A DNA stretch of 64,000 nucleotides from assembly GCA_914767885.1 (NCBI GenBank), contig CAJZBQ010000037.1, positions 434,001-498,000 on the forward strand. The letters are read 5' to 3'. This document shows positions 21,140-31,655 of the stretch, in pieces. This DNA is from Blepharisma stoltei. Its lineage: Eukaryota > Ciliophora > Heterotrichea > Heterotrichida > Blepharismidae. Made by a program: the position numbers and the translations under genes. The notes beneath the pieces were generated by a model. That model had not been told where the DNA came from. It worked only from the letters and a program-made list of their open reading frames with translations, and searched no databases. Positions within the stretch are counted from its first letter, which is position 1; each line of letters opens with the position of its first letter.

Positions 21140-21500
21140 GAAGTCTGAGAGGAAGGCGGCAATCGTTTTCCTAACAAGGGTGCACCGATGTAGGAATTTA
21201 TTTCTGGAGACTCCTGGCCTCTAATTAGAAACGCCTGACTCCAGATAGTAGGGAGATTAAGCTAATCGGTGAGGGTGAGCTCCTCAGAAGGGTTTCCGAA
21301 CATTTTAATTACTCCTTGGTGCAGAAAAAGAAGTCATTGTAGCACAATATCTGAAGAGGGGCTTGGCGGCGAGTTTTACTCCCTCCGGAGGTTTTCCCGC
21401 ATGAATAAGGGCTGGGCAATTTCGGCCTGATCCCTCGGGCAACAACCCACTCCAAAGACCCAGGGTTTTTGTGGCACAATCTGAAGGACCTGACAAATGC
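21140..21500. repeat. GC-rich retroposon-like repeat cluster, intergenic
   Basis: The region is much richer in G+C than its flanks. It shares the ACTCCCTCCGGAGGTTTTCC block with the inserts at 0.6 kb and 50.0 kb. Two related words, TGTAGCACAATATCTGAAG (near 21338) and TGTGGCACAATCTGAAG (near 21470), are in direct orientation and may be a decayed duplication. The frame across it has no coding character. Confidence 0.55.
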
Positions 21501-21578
21501 AAATCTTACTTAAATTACCTAATTAATTTTATTAAGTTCAAGTTATTAAAGAGGCTGATTTGAGTATCCTTGGAGTGG

Positions 21579-22304
21579 CTAGTTTAGATTTCCTTGAGGA
21601 TTAACTTGATTTAAGGTGAATACTTGAGCTGGACGTTGTGGCTGATTCAGTAATGACTGTTGTGGTGCTTCTGATTGGCTTGGAGGCTGATATTGAGGCC
21701 CAATTTGATATCCCGCAACTTGGAATGGGTTTACTCCAGTCGGAATTATTCCTGCTTGTGGTTGCATGCGATTATCATAGAAGTCCAACCAATAGCAGGA
21801 GTTTCCAGCTACAACTCTAACACCTGCATTTCAAAGTACTTCATCCGAAAGAGATCCAAGCGTTCTATTCATTAAATTCATATGCTTATCCATCCTCGTT
21901 ACGTATTGAGCTGCTCCCAGTCTCATTCCCAAAATGCAGACTACAACAACTGTGACATTTCCAAAGAAAATCCCAACGTCTAATGTGATTAAGCCGATCA
22001 AAAGATCAATGACTCCCCAAAAAAAATAAATTGCCAAAATAATTCTGATAATCGTAAGCTTGAACATTGCGGACCGAATCGTACCATTTGCGACATTGAT
22101 CACTGAAGCGTAAGCGTTGTTGATTCTTGCTGTCAAAGGCGAGGTCTGATCTGGGAAACCTTTGTACTCTGCTTTGAAATGTGTGATCTCAAGAGGAGCT
22201 ATTAAGTGCCCCATGCTGCTGGCTGGGCACAGAGGTTCATATGGAGGAAGCCAGAACTGGTACCAGGGATTTTGCTTCACAGGAGACACAAATTGGTTCG
22301 CCAT
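21579..22304 (-). CDS. Two-helix membrane protein with Pro/Gln-rich tail
   Basis: 241 aa. ATG at 22304 (MANQFVSPVKQNPWYQFW). Two membrane helices at about 83-104 and 109-133. After a TGA Trp (DEVLWNAGVRVV) comes a Pro/Gln/Asn-rich tail (YQPPSQSEAPQQSLL). No family recognised. The topology and tail resemble membrane-trafficking proteins, but that is only compositional. Confidence 0.7.
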
Positions 22305-22312
22305 CTTAGCTA

Positions 22313-22586
22313 TCAAAAATATTTGTTCGCTAACGGAGGGGATTATTTTTTTTAAAAAAAATTATATATATAAATTTCCTAAATTTTTAATTTGCAAAAA
22401 TTGGAAAGCAAATATTTATTTAATTAGTAAAATTTATATTCTAGAATGATATTTGTTTAAAATTAAAACAGAATTAGCTAGAGATTTCATTATAATAATT
22501 ATCAAAAAAATTTTGTTCGCTCCAGGAGGGTGTAAATAATAAGGATTATTCCAATGGTTTTGATCGTTCACGAAGGTGCAGAGTTA
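22313..22586. mobile_element. MITE family A, eroded copy between divergent genes
   Basis: The core is recognisable (GGAAAGCAAATATTTATTTAAT, AACAGAATTAGCTAGAGATTT in pieces) with TTTGTTCGCTAACGGAGGGG at one side and GTTCACGAAGGTGCAGAGTTA at the other. The left tip is lost, so the left edge is approximate. Confidence 0.6.
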
Positions 22587-22613
22587 GTTTATTATTGAAT
22601 ATTGGTTTAAGAT

Positions 22614-23996
22614 ATGGGCAACTGTGAATGCAGTCCTAAAGCTGCAAAATCTAAGCAAAGTTTGAATAGTTCACCGATTTTAAACGAGCAGAGCGTTCAT
22701 ATCCCTCAAATGCATCCTAAAGTCCATGCGCTAGCAGAAAAAGTATTTAAAGAGCAAATGAGCTCTGTGGCAAATATAGATCTAGCTGATAAAAGTTTAG
22801 GAGAGGAATGCGGAAAATACTTGGCCGCAATACTTCCCTATTATTCACATGCAAGTGAACTTAATTTGGATAATTGCCAACTGCTTGAAGGGTCATGCGA
22901 AGTTATTGCTACGTCTTTAATAGATATGATTAGCTTAAAAGAGTTGAATTTGAGTAGGAACAGAATTGGAGATAAGGCAGCTGATATACTGAGTTTAAGC
23001 TTGAGCAAACTTACAAAGCTGGAAAAACTTATGCTAGAAAATATTGGTATTGGTACAGAAAGTGTTATTTTAATTTCGACAAGTTTGCTAACATTATATT
23101 AAATAGAATATTAAGGGTGCCTAATGCCACACTCCCACTAAAGTGACAGAGCCAAAATGGTGACACCAGAGTAATTCAGACCAAAAAGATAGGTACATCC
23201 CAAATAAAACGCCTGCCATCATGAGAAGTACTTCTCATTAAACTCGATGCTATTGACAATTACCTTAAGCTCCTCATAAGGGTCATCCTCCTCAATGTAC
23301 TGAATGGCGAAACCCTAAGCCTCTTGGTTGCACTGAGAAACAGTTCCTCTGGTTATCCCAAAAGTTAAACCGCTGCTGCTTTGAAAAAGATCTCGATAGA
23401 AAACAAACCCATAAATAAAATTCGATGAGTGAGAGAAAATTAGCCTCGAACCAAATGCAATTTTATTTATGAGAGGTTCGCAAACACTGATCAATTTAAA
23501 AGAATTAAACTTGAGCCAAAATCGGCTTGGAAACCAAGGTGCAAGAGCATTGGCTAATACTTTTTCATATATTCCGAAGCTAGAACTCCTCGATATTCAT
23601 AATACAGAAATCGGAGCTAAAGGAGCAGCATTTATTGGATTTGAAATTTACAAGCTGACTAAGCTGAAAGTCCTAAATATAGGTGAAAATAAGCTGTTCT
23701 CTTCTGGAATTTCGGCTATTATCTCAAGCCTCCCCAAGTCTATCCAAATTCTAAATTTCGAACAGACTGGCTTGGATAGCCACTGTTTATCAGAAAGCTG
23801 TGAATATCTTTCAAGGCTTTCTTCTCTAACAGATCTTTATTTAGATAGAAACAACATAAGTAGCGAAGGATCAGCCTCGATCATAAGAATCCTTTCATCA
23901 CTGAACTTAAAATACCTTGGCCTTTTGGGCTGCGATGTCAGTCAGCAACGCCAAGAAATCACGCTTGCAAGCATGTCCACAGAAATTTACTTATAG
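22614..23996 (+). CDS. Leucine-rich-repeat protein (RNase-inhibitor type), probably N-myristoylated
   Basis: 329 aa after removing a 393-bp insert. MGNCECSPK is a good N-myristoylation plus palmitoylation start, suggesting membrane attachment. About eight LRRs of the ribonuclease-inhibitor/NLRC3 type: ASELNLDNCQL, LKELNLSRNRIGDKAA, LKELNLSQNRLGNQGARAL, LELLDIHNTEIGAKGAAF, LKVLNIGENKLFSSG and others. The insert falls between ISTSL and TLINLKELNL, and rejoining keeps the repeat register. Function unknown; such proteins are scaffolds or sensors. Confidence 0.85.
23094..23486 (+). mobile_element. Retroposon-like insert in the LRR gene, decayed 17-bp duplication
   Basis: Copies at 23077-23093 (CGACAAGTTTGCTAACA) and 23470-23486 (TGAGAGGTTCGCAAACA) match at 12 of 17 positions. 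Right end GCAATTTTATTTA. The interior shares CCTCTGGTTATCCCAAAAG and GTTAAACCGCTG with the 55.3 kb copy. Both copies are in the same reading phase, so any crossover inside them restores the host frame. Confidence 0.78.
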
Positions 23997-24012
23997 CAGA
24001 CTAATTATTAGC

Positions 24013-24981
24013 TTATAATGTGCTGATATATAATCCTAATCCAATTAGCAAAAATGAAAATGCTTTTATATCCATATTCTAAATAAATATCACCTGTATT
24101 GAGTTCGACTTTCCAAGGTTAAAATAATACTTCAAACAAAAAGAAAAAATCAAATTGAAGCACTGTATAAGTGAGCCTTCAGCTGCATGAACCAGGCTTA
24201 CTTGATAATAGCACATGAATGCCCCAGCAGAGACAAAAAATGCAAGCTGTGTGAGGATTTCTGAAATTGCAGAAAATAAGAAGGCCCTTGAGTATCCTAA
24301 ATTTACTACATCGTTCATTTCTTTTTTTCGAAGTGGCAAAAAGATAAGAAAGCATATGATAAAAACAGTGCGTGTGACTGCTGTCATATATAGCTGCATC
24401 TCAAATGAGCTTTCTTTATTTGCTTCAATTGATGAAATGGCCAAATCGTAAAATGAGTAGAAAATTTCAGCAAAAATAGGGTAAATCACATTTGATTGTT
24501 TTCAAAATTTTATAGAAAAAGCCCGAAGGAGGTTTCCTTGTGTAGCAGGCAGAAGTCCCCCTATTAATAATAAAAGATATGATAAGAGATGCCAATAATT
24601 CTCAAGTCAAGCCTCTCCTGTAATTCAACTTTTTATTATAGAGCCAAATAATGTAAACACAGTGCCTGCCTGAAGCAAAGGCAGTAAAACAGTACTCGGA
24701 GTGCTTTCAAATGATTTTAATAGCAATAAATGCGACGCAAAGTAAAATATGCCTGCCAAAATAGAAATATTTAATGCTTTTGACATTTCATCTTGATCTG
24801 CATCTCATATCAATCATAAACACCCATTTCCAGTGACTGCACATATAAATGCCGAAACAAATAGATTTTGCACATAATTGAGAGTTCCCTTCTTTTCTTT
24901 TCCTACCACAAAATCATAAATCCCATCGCTCAAAGCAAATGATAAGCTTGATATGATAATAAGCTGAATTCAATTGCACAT
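24013..24981 (-). CDS. DMT/EamA-like multi-spanning membrane protein
   Basis: 317 aa with one 15-nt intron near the 3' end. Seven Trp codons are TGA, and reading them as stops would shatter the gene. About ten hydrophobic helices in two halves. LLLKSFESTPSTVLLPLLQAG resembles the EamA repeat pattern. Start MCNWIQLIIISSLSFALSD. The last exon adds a final helix, FSFLLIGLGLYIS. Substrate unknown. Confidence 0.7.
24079..24093 (-). other. 15-nt intron
   Basis: GTGATATTTATTTAG on the minus strand, phase 0, between SIQ and NMDIKAF. It holds TAG in frame. Confidence 0.8.
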
Positions 24982-26105
24982 TGTTTTAATAAACCAATAT
25001 TAAATTAATATAGATTTACTACTTCGATGCTTCACTAGTAAAATTATCAAAAAAATCAGCTTATATACTTTGTAAGAATTTTAAGTAATAATAAATTTGC
25101 TTTGGTCTAGCAGACGATTGAGGAAAATCGGAAAATATGAGGTAAAGCTTTAAACTGAGTGTTCTTTTATTCTGAATTATCAAATGGCTTACGGGGATCA
25201 GGAAAAGCGATTGTACTGGTTGGCTCAGCATGCGTGTGATAGCAGCAACAAAACTGGGAAAAGCTTCCTTGTGAATCTATGCACCTAGAGGTTAACTCTT
25301 GATCTAATTAAATTAAGCTAATTAAGATTAAGCTCATGGTGTTTCTTTTACAATTTCGTCCATATTTCACAGGATTCTGCATTCAAAATAATTTAGCAAA
25401 TAGCTTCTTTATACATATTCTTCTTTAAGGAGCATGAATTAAGATTTTTGATCTCATTTAAGGCTTGAAATTCTTAACTGCCCTAACTTTTAAATTGAAA
25501 CAAAAATTGAATTTTGCAGAGATTATAGTAAAATAATAACCGATAATAATAGTTTGCTATACGCTATATCGAAAATTTAGCTATATGTTGCTCTATTTTA
25601 AATAGGAAGTGCAGTAGAATACCACTTAAACGAAATTGGTGCTTTAAATCAATAAATTTATAAATTTATTTTTCTTTAAAATAAAATATTGCATTATATG
25701 AAAATTAGTCTTCCTAAATTGGAACAGATATTTTTTTCATGGGGTTAGCATCATTCTCATTTTGAATTTGATATAGGCTTTATCTATGAGTAGCCGATAT
25801 AGACTTAAACATGGAGAGCTTCTCTTCTCAGCTACGGGCTTACTCTGGCTGGTCAAATCAACCGGAGGGTTGGCAAATGAGCGTCTTCTGACACAATTAC
25901 CAACTCTCCATGTCTAGCCCATCTCATAAGCAAAGCATATTTCTAATTATAAGCTTACAATTTTGTTACTCATTCAAATCAAACCATAGATAGAAATATA
26001 TTATCATAGTTATTTAAAAGATGCTATAAATGCATTCTCGTTAAATCCCTCAAAACTTTTAAATTAATTACTCCCTCACTTCCGCCTTTTTGAAATTTAT
26101 ATACA
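24982..26105. other. Intergenic with one MITE and two possible structured RNAs
   Basis: 1.1 kb without a convincing gene. 25100-25290 is GC-richer, with short words such as CTTACGGGGATCAGG and CAGCATGCGTGTGATAGC. 25800-25920 can fold: AAACATGGAGAG pairs with CTCTCCATGTCT around a GC-rich middle. Neither matches a tRNA or an snRNA that I recognise. Confidence 0.4.
25486..25747. mobile_element. MITE family B, intergenic copy
   Basis: TA at 25484-25485 and 25746-25747. Left ACTTTTAAATTGAAACAAAA, right TCCTAAATTGGAACAGATA then GGGGTTA. C-runs are lost at the left tip. Confidence 0.6.
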
Positions 26106-27311
26106 ATGTCAGAATTAATTTCAAAACTGATCAAAGAGCAGCAATCACTTACCAACGAATGCAAGCGCGGAATAGAAGCCAATAAACTTTCTTTATGGAG
26201 CTACAAAGCAGAGCTAGGCTCCCTTGAATCTCAATTCAAACGATGCAATCTCATCTTAGAAGAACAAGAAAAATATTATTCAGCTGTTGTTTCTGAAAGT
26301 CGAGCTGCTGCAAAAGAAGCCAGTCTAATAGCAGAATCGTTTAATAAATTCCAGCTTCGCTCCATTCTAGAAATCATAAACCCATGGCCACTTCTTCAAG
26401 ATTTAAGCATTGCGATCTGTTTAATGATTGGCTATTCTACAGGTACCTGGTCGACTTTTCGAGTATTTTCTAATTAGAGAGTCATCAAAGACTGCGAGAC
26501 TTTTCAAGAAACTCTGCAATCATTTGATCCTCAAAACCTTGAGCCTGAAAGCCTCGATTTTATATTGCAGATTCAGAAAAAACATAACCTTTCTCTCATG
26601 ATTCGTGATGGAAGAATTCCTGATGAAATTGTGGCACTTTCTACGTGAGTTATGAAGGCTTATACCTATACTGTTAAAGATATGGAAGCACAAGAAATCT
26701 GTGAAAAAATGCCAACTTTGGTTAAAGAACAGGCTGAAGTGTATTTGGATATGAAATCAATTAAAGAAGATATAGCAGAAACCGAGGCTCGGCTTACAAG
26801 GCTAATAAGCTGCATTGAATCAGCTGAGGCAAATATTTCACGACTCAAAGAAGTTGATGAAAACTCTCCTCAGGATATAGAAAATGCTAGTTCTGACTGT
26901 AAAAAAATTGATTCTATTGCCAGAAGTAGCATTAATCTTGATCAATTACTTACTAAAATTGTAGTAAATGACGGAGTTAATGCTTATTGGCAAGAAGAAG
27001 ATGATAGCCAAAACCCAAGCTTGCTAGTGGAAAGCTTGTTTATTTCTCATAATTTGAGTCCTGATTTAAAAGAAGAGCTTAAATTAATTGTAAATCCTAC
27101 AGATGAAGATGAAGGAAACGTGGACTTAGAAAATGATGTTGTTGATAGAGCGTCACTAATATCAATGCAAGAAGTGACTGCTAGTAAAAATACTTTCACA
27201 GGCAAAAAAACTGATATCGATAACAAAAAGCCATCTAAGAAAAATAATAGAAAAATCAAAGAAGAAAAGATAAAAATACGAAATAAAAAGAAATGTTGCG
27301 GCTTTGTCTAG
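26106..27311 (+). CDS. Stand-alone dynein-heavy-chain stalk/microtubule-binding-domain-like protein
   Basis: 396 aa with one 15-nt intron. Layout is coiled coil (1-90), a compact middle (90-180), a returning coiled coil (180-240), and an acidic then very basic tail ending KKKCCGFV. The middle reads INPWPLLQDLSIAICLMIG, TWSTFRRVIKDCETFQETL, QSFDPQNLEPESL, then IVALSTWVMKAYTYT. This follows the dynein stalk order P..v..v..aVciLlg / W...rr.i.d..F...L..fD..ni / S.....lc.Wv.a...Y. The Trp in STWVMKA is TGA. There is no AAA module, linker or ATP site. The tail Cys pair may be lipidated. The assignment is by motif order, not by a search. Confidence 0.6.
26463..26477 (+). other. 15-nt intron
   Basis: GTATTTTCTAATTAG, phase 0, between STFR and RVIKDCE. 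It carries TAG in frame. Confidence 0.85.
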
Positions 27312-27483
27312 GATAATACTAGAAATTATTTATTATTTACAAATATTAACATAATTAATTTAAGTTTATAAACTCCTCGATGTGGATTATTGACACTAAA
27401 AAATAAGAATAAAATTGCTGATTAAATGAATAATTAAAGGAATCTACATAAATGATAGAAATATATATATTCAATAAGCGAAA

Positions 27484-28251
27484 ATGGATGATATCTGTCT
27501 TCCAAACATATCAAGAAAATCAGCAAAATTAAGCCAAAATTCAAGTGTAGTAACAGATGGTGCTTATACAATAAAAACAGCATCAAAGAGAGTTTCTGTC
27601 ACTCAAAAAAATGAAGCTCCTCCTCAAGATCCAGAAACTACTCAAAATTTATCTGAATTATGGATAAATTCTGAATCCAAGCCATCTGAGCATAAGAGAT
27701 CTATTCAGAATAGCATAAAACCAATAGATAATAGACCAAAAATTCTTAATTACGACATATCTTCAATAATTCCGCCAGAGGAGCATTATTCTAGAAATTA
27801 TGCAATACAAGAAGCCAAAGCAAGATTTATTTTTGAATCAATATATTCTGAAAGCCCAGATATAATTGCTTTTCAGCATATTCAAGATGGCTTTGACCAA
27901 TATTCTTTAATTCAGGGATACCAATCAATATATAAGAATTGAGATGAAGATGGATGTATGATATCTTGAAAAGCTAATAAATATGATCTCATACAGAGGT
28001 TTCATCATAGTGATGCAGGGATTTTTGGGATTATAGGACTTTTAAGGGAAAAATTTGTTTGGACAGAATATATTTTGTTTGCATGTTTTCAATGCTTTGA
28101 AAGTCAAGGCCTTGATATAGCAGATAAATTTTATGAGAGCACCTTGAGAGCTGCAGGAAACTCTCTAAATAAATCGGAGTACAAAAATATCAAAATTATA
28201 ATAGCTGGAAATTTTGGAATCGTGATGGATAAGGCAGATGCCATATATTAA
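27484..28251 (+). CDS. Degenerate CCR4/nocturnin-like EEP nuclease fold
   Basis: 255 aa. After about 85 disordered residues comes ILNYDISSIIPPEEHY, then SPDIIAFQHIQDGFDQYSL, NWDEDGCMISWKANKYDLI (two TGA Trp), and IIIAGNFGIVMDKADAIY. This is the order of the endonuclease/exonuclease/phosphatase family as in CCR4 deadenylases: yNils, DIi.LQE, DGCaif.k..kf, GDfN. The catalytic Glu of LQE is His (FQH) and the Asp of GDFN is Asn (GNFG). The C-terminal His motif is absent because the protein stops early. Probably a pseudoenzyme. Confidence 0.65.
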
Positions 28252-28402
28252 ACTTTATATTATTTATCAGCAGTTTCAATTGCCATTTGCAAATTATGGA
28301 GTATAAAATTTATTTAGGGTTTTTCAATAAATTAATATAAAGTGGATGTTTCTAATTATATGCATATGCTAAAGATCTCTATTATTTAATTTAAAAGCAT
28401 AG

Positions 28403-30622
28403 CTATGGGACATAGTGATAAGCTGAAAGATCATTGATATCTCTTGCCAAGAATTCTCTTTCAATCAAGCTTTCAATTTGTGCTTTAATCATGCTAAGCT
28501 GAGGTTTAAAACTCTTTACTTCTTCGAGGACTTCAGATACTAACTCCTGATGCTTCATAACTATTCTGGCTTTCGCAATCTTTACAATAATAGCGTCCAA
28601 AATCTGCTTTCTTTCAGAAATAGCTATTATTACTTCTTCATTATGGCTTGGCTTGGAAGCTCTCACTGCTTTTTTAGGAATGTAAATAATTCTAACCGTT
28701 GCAGCTGCAAAATTTTCATTAATTGTAATTAATTCTTCATCATTTAACGTCTTCCCTCTGCTTTCTTTATTAAATATTTTTGATTTTGGGCTGAAAAATT
28801 TTATGAAATTGGCTTTAAAGGTATTTTCACTTAATTTGGAGTTCTCTCTTAATTCTCGGACGCTATATGTATTTCCATTATTAAACATAAGCAGTATGAC
28901 TGCTTGATATGGGTTCACTATAAAATTGTAACTTTTATTCAAAAACAAGCTGCGGATCTCAACAGTTCCTAATCCAGTAGCCCAAGTAATGCTACGTCCA
29001 CTGTATTTATTCTTATAAAATAGAGAAAATTCTTTTGCTAGAGCTTGAATTTTATAAGGTAATAAGCAAGCCTCAGATGATATCCCAGGGCAACACCCTG
29101 ATTTCAAGATCTGTGCAGAAAACTGAATTTCATGAAGGCCGTCTTGGTTATAGTTCTGATTAAACTCAGCTGTAATAACTTCAGATAGAGAAATATCTTG
29201 GTAAATACTGTAAATTTTATTCACAATTGCATAGCCACCCTCAATCTTCAGTTTTTCAATCAATATTTTTTCTGCGTCATTGCTTATGCTAGTCCTATCT
29301 AATAGCCGCTTTGCCAAAAGGCGAGCATAGAGATTAATAAATATATCTTTATCATATAGCCATACAAAAATCATAGCAATTTCAGATAATCTTATATCAA
29401 TTTCTCTATCAGAAAGTCCAAGAAGTCCTTTTTTCATCATATAGTCGCTATAATCGACAACATAAGGAGCTGAGCATGAGAATTTATTGATAAAGTTGCA
29501 AAATGCAGAAGAGCTGCTTTTCTGGAATGCAAAATGGTTGGAAAATAAATAATCAGTTAGTTTATCAGTTTCTGCTTCATATTTTAGTATTGCTCTTGTG
29601 TACTCAATAGGATCTTGTTGGAGCTTTTCATCTGATATAATCTCTAACCCCTTTTTTTCAATATAAAGCTTAAATCCAGGAGTGATGGATTGAAGAGCAG
29701 TTTCATAGTTTTTAAAAACCTCAAACATCATTTTCACTTCATCTCTTTTATCTTGATCAAACATTCTTATTTTCCCAGTTTCTAGTATATCTGCTAAACT
29801 CAAGGCAACTCTTTTTACAATCTCTTCAGCGATAATATTTAAAAGTTTATTTTGTAAATTCTCGTAACTTCTAATTCTTTCTGATTCTTCTTCGAATATT
29901 TTGATTGCTTCCTGGAAATTTTTAGGGATCAAAAGGCTTGACATTCATCCTATGGGCTTAGAAGTATAATAAAGCTTGACCCCTTGCAAATATGATTCTT
30001 CAAAAATTTCTTTGGAAAATTCGTAATTGGGGATCCCTTCTCATATAATTTTCTTTTGATTTTTCCTTTTAGTCAGACTTGCATCTCTTGCAGCAATTTC
30101 TGAAAGGCAGGATAAGCATTTTCTCATATAGCTAGCATTGCTGCCATTTCCTTCTCTTTCATATTGTATTTGCTCAATAAGGGCTGCACGGATTTTACTT
30201 TTTGATATTAAATCAAATAGCTCAGTTTTAAATAGTTGTAATCCTAGCGGAACTATACGTGAAAGTCCATTATTTTTGACATGATACAAGTCAAGAATGC
30301 AAAAAATTTTTTGTAGCCAATAGACAAGAATTTTGTGCTTTTTTCATGATTTATGGAGATTAACTACTAAATTTCTTCCTTCTGAGCAAAGAAGTTTTGG
30401 CTTTGATGTTTTTTCGGTATAAGTCCTGGCAAGATTGGTATATTCCTCATACAAGAAATGTGAATTATCGTCTATTTCATGAGTCTTGTAAACAAGACCG
30501 TAAGCATTCATAAAAACATCGCATCCTAGATCTGCTGGATTTCCATTTTCAACTTGCTCGAATATTTTAGGAGCAAGGTCTTCTTTAATGTAGGTTAAAG
30601 TTTCTCTGAGCTCATCGTTCAT
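28403..30622 (-). CDS. Second cullin (CUL1-like), no IES
   Basis: 739 aa in one frame, with TGA Trp at SWKKHKILVYW, IIWEGIP and IGWMSS. The same architecture as the cullin at 16.4 kb: KILVYWLQKIFCILDLYHVK, LYARLLAKRLLDRTSISNDAE, AVILLMFNNGNTYSV, neddylation region VKIAKARIVMKHQELV, and end DLSAYHYVP. It diverges strongly in the N-terminal repeats, so it is an old duplicate. The site where the first cullin has an IES is uninterrupted here. Confidence 0.93.
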
Positions 30623-30990
30623 TGAATAAAAATTACTAAAAATGTAGAAAGTTCATTAATTTCAAGAGCAAGCAGATTATATGCTTATGCAATGTTATTA
30701 ATTTTTTAATTCATATTATAAAGTAACAGAGTTTAAATAAATTATATAAAAATATAATTTAAATAAGCTCAAATTTAGCAATGAAATCTTTATTATAAAT
30801 CGTCAATTTAATTTTTAAATGATTTTTAATTACTATGGAAATTTGTCCTTTGTCTTTTAATTATTATGGAAATTTATCTTTTATCTTTTAATACAGAAAT
30901 AGTTCTCACATTTCATAGTTATCAAATTTAAAATTGAGCGAATCAAAAGGTTTAAAATATAAAAGAAGTTTGAACTTTTGATAGAAAATT

Positions 30991-31170
30991 ATTATCGTTA
31001 TTTGCAGATTTTTGAATTTTACCACCTAAGTGTGGAAATTTTTTCCGCGTGTGAAAAGAGGATTCCACATGTGAAATCAAAAGGGCTCCACACGTGAAAT
31101 CCTCTTTTCACACGCGGAAAAAAATCCACACTTAGGTGGTAAAGTTCAAAAATCTGCAAATAACGATAAT
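30991..31170. repeat. Near-perfect 180-bp palindrome (foldback element)
   Basis: Arms of about 82 bp: ATTATCGTTATTTGCAGATT at the left is mirrored by AATCTGCAAATAACGATAAT at the right, with few mismatches. The core contains TTCCACATGTGAAA and CCGCGTGTGAAAAGAGGAT. Intergenic. It shares the CCACATGTGAA core with the palindrome at 43.2 kb. Confidence 0.85.
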
Positions 31171-31224
31171 AGGTATTTACAAATTATTTATAATTGGAAC
31201 TGAATAAATTTGAAAAGCCTCTTA

Positions 31225-31473
31225 CTTCCCCCCTCCGTGAAAAATTGCTATTCATTGGGTAAAAACCCATGAGCCAAACAATTTTTATGAAAAAATTTTT
31301 TGATATATAAATGATAATTATTATAATGGAATCTTAATTAATTCTGTTTAATTTTAATTAGCTTCCAATTTAAATACAAGTTAAATAAATATGGGCTTGA
31401 AAATTATTTCGACTTAAAAAATTAACCCATGAGCGAATAAATTTTTTTTGTTCCTCACAGAGTGGGGGATTTA
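31225..31473. mobile_element. MITE family A, shortened intergenic copy
   Basis: TA at 31223-31224 and 31472-31473. Left CTTCCCCCCTCCGTGA; right side has CCCATGAGCGAATAAA and GTTCCTCACAGAGTGGGGG. Core words ATATATAAATGATAATTA and ATTCTGTTTAATTTTAA are present. Confidence 0.7.
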
Positions 31474-31655
31474 GGTATGATTCAAGTTCTTTGTTCCAAT
31501 TTTAATAAAAATTAAATGGAGTATGGTGCTTTGCTATATGACACTTTTGAGAGTCAATCAGAAAGCATCAGATATCATAAATTTGAAATGCGGATTAATT
31601 GAGCTTTTTATCTTTTTTGGATAAATCCATATTGTAAAGGATAAATAAGATAAAT

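Noticed and set aside
25481-25490. CCCTAAC as a telomere or telomerase-template word
   Set aside because: It occurs once, at the tip of a family B MITE, so the match is incidental.
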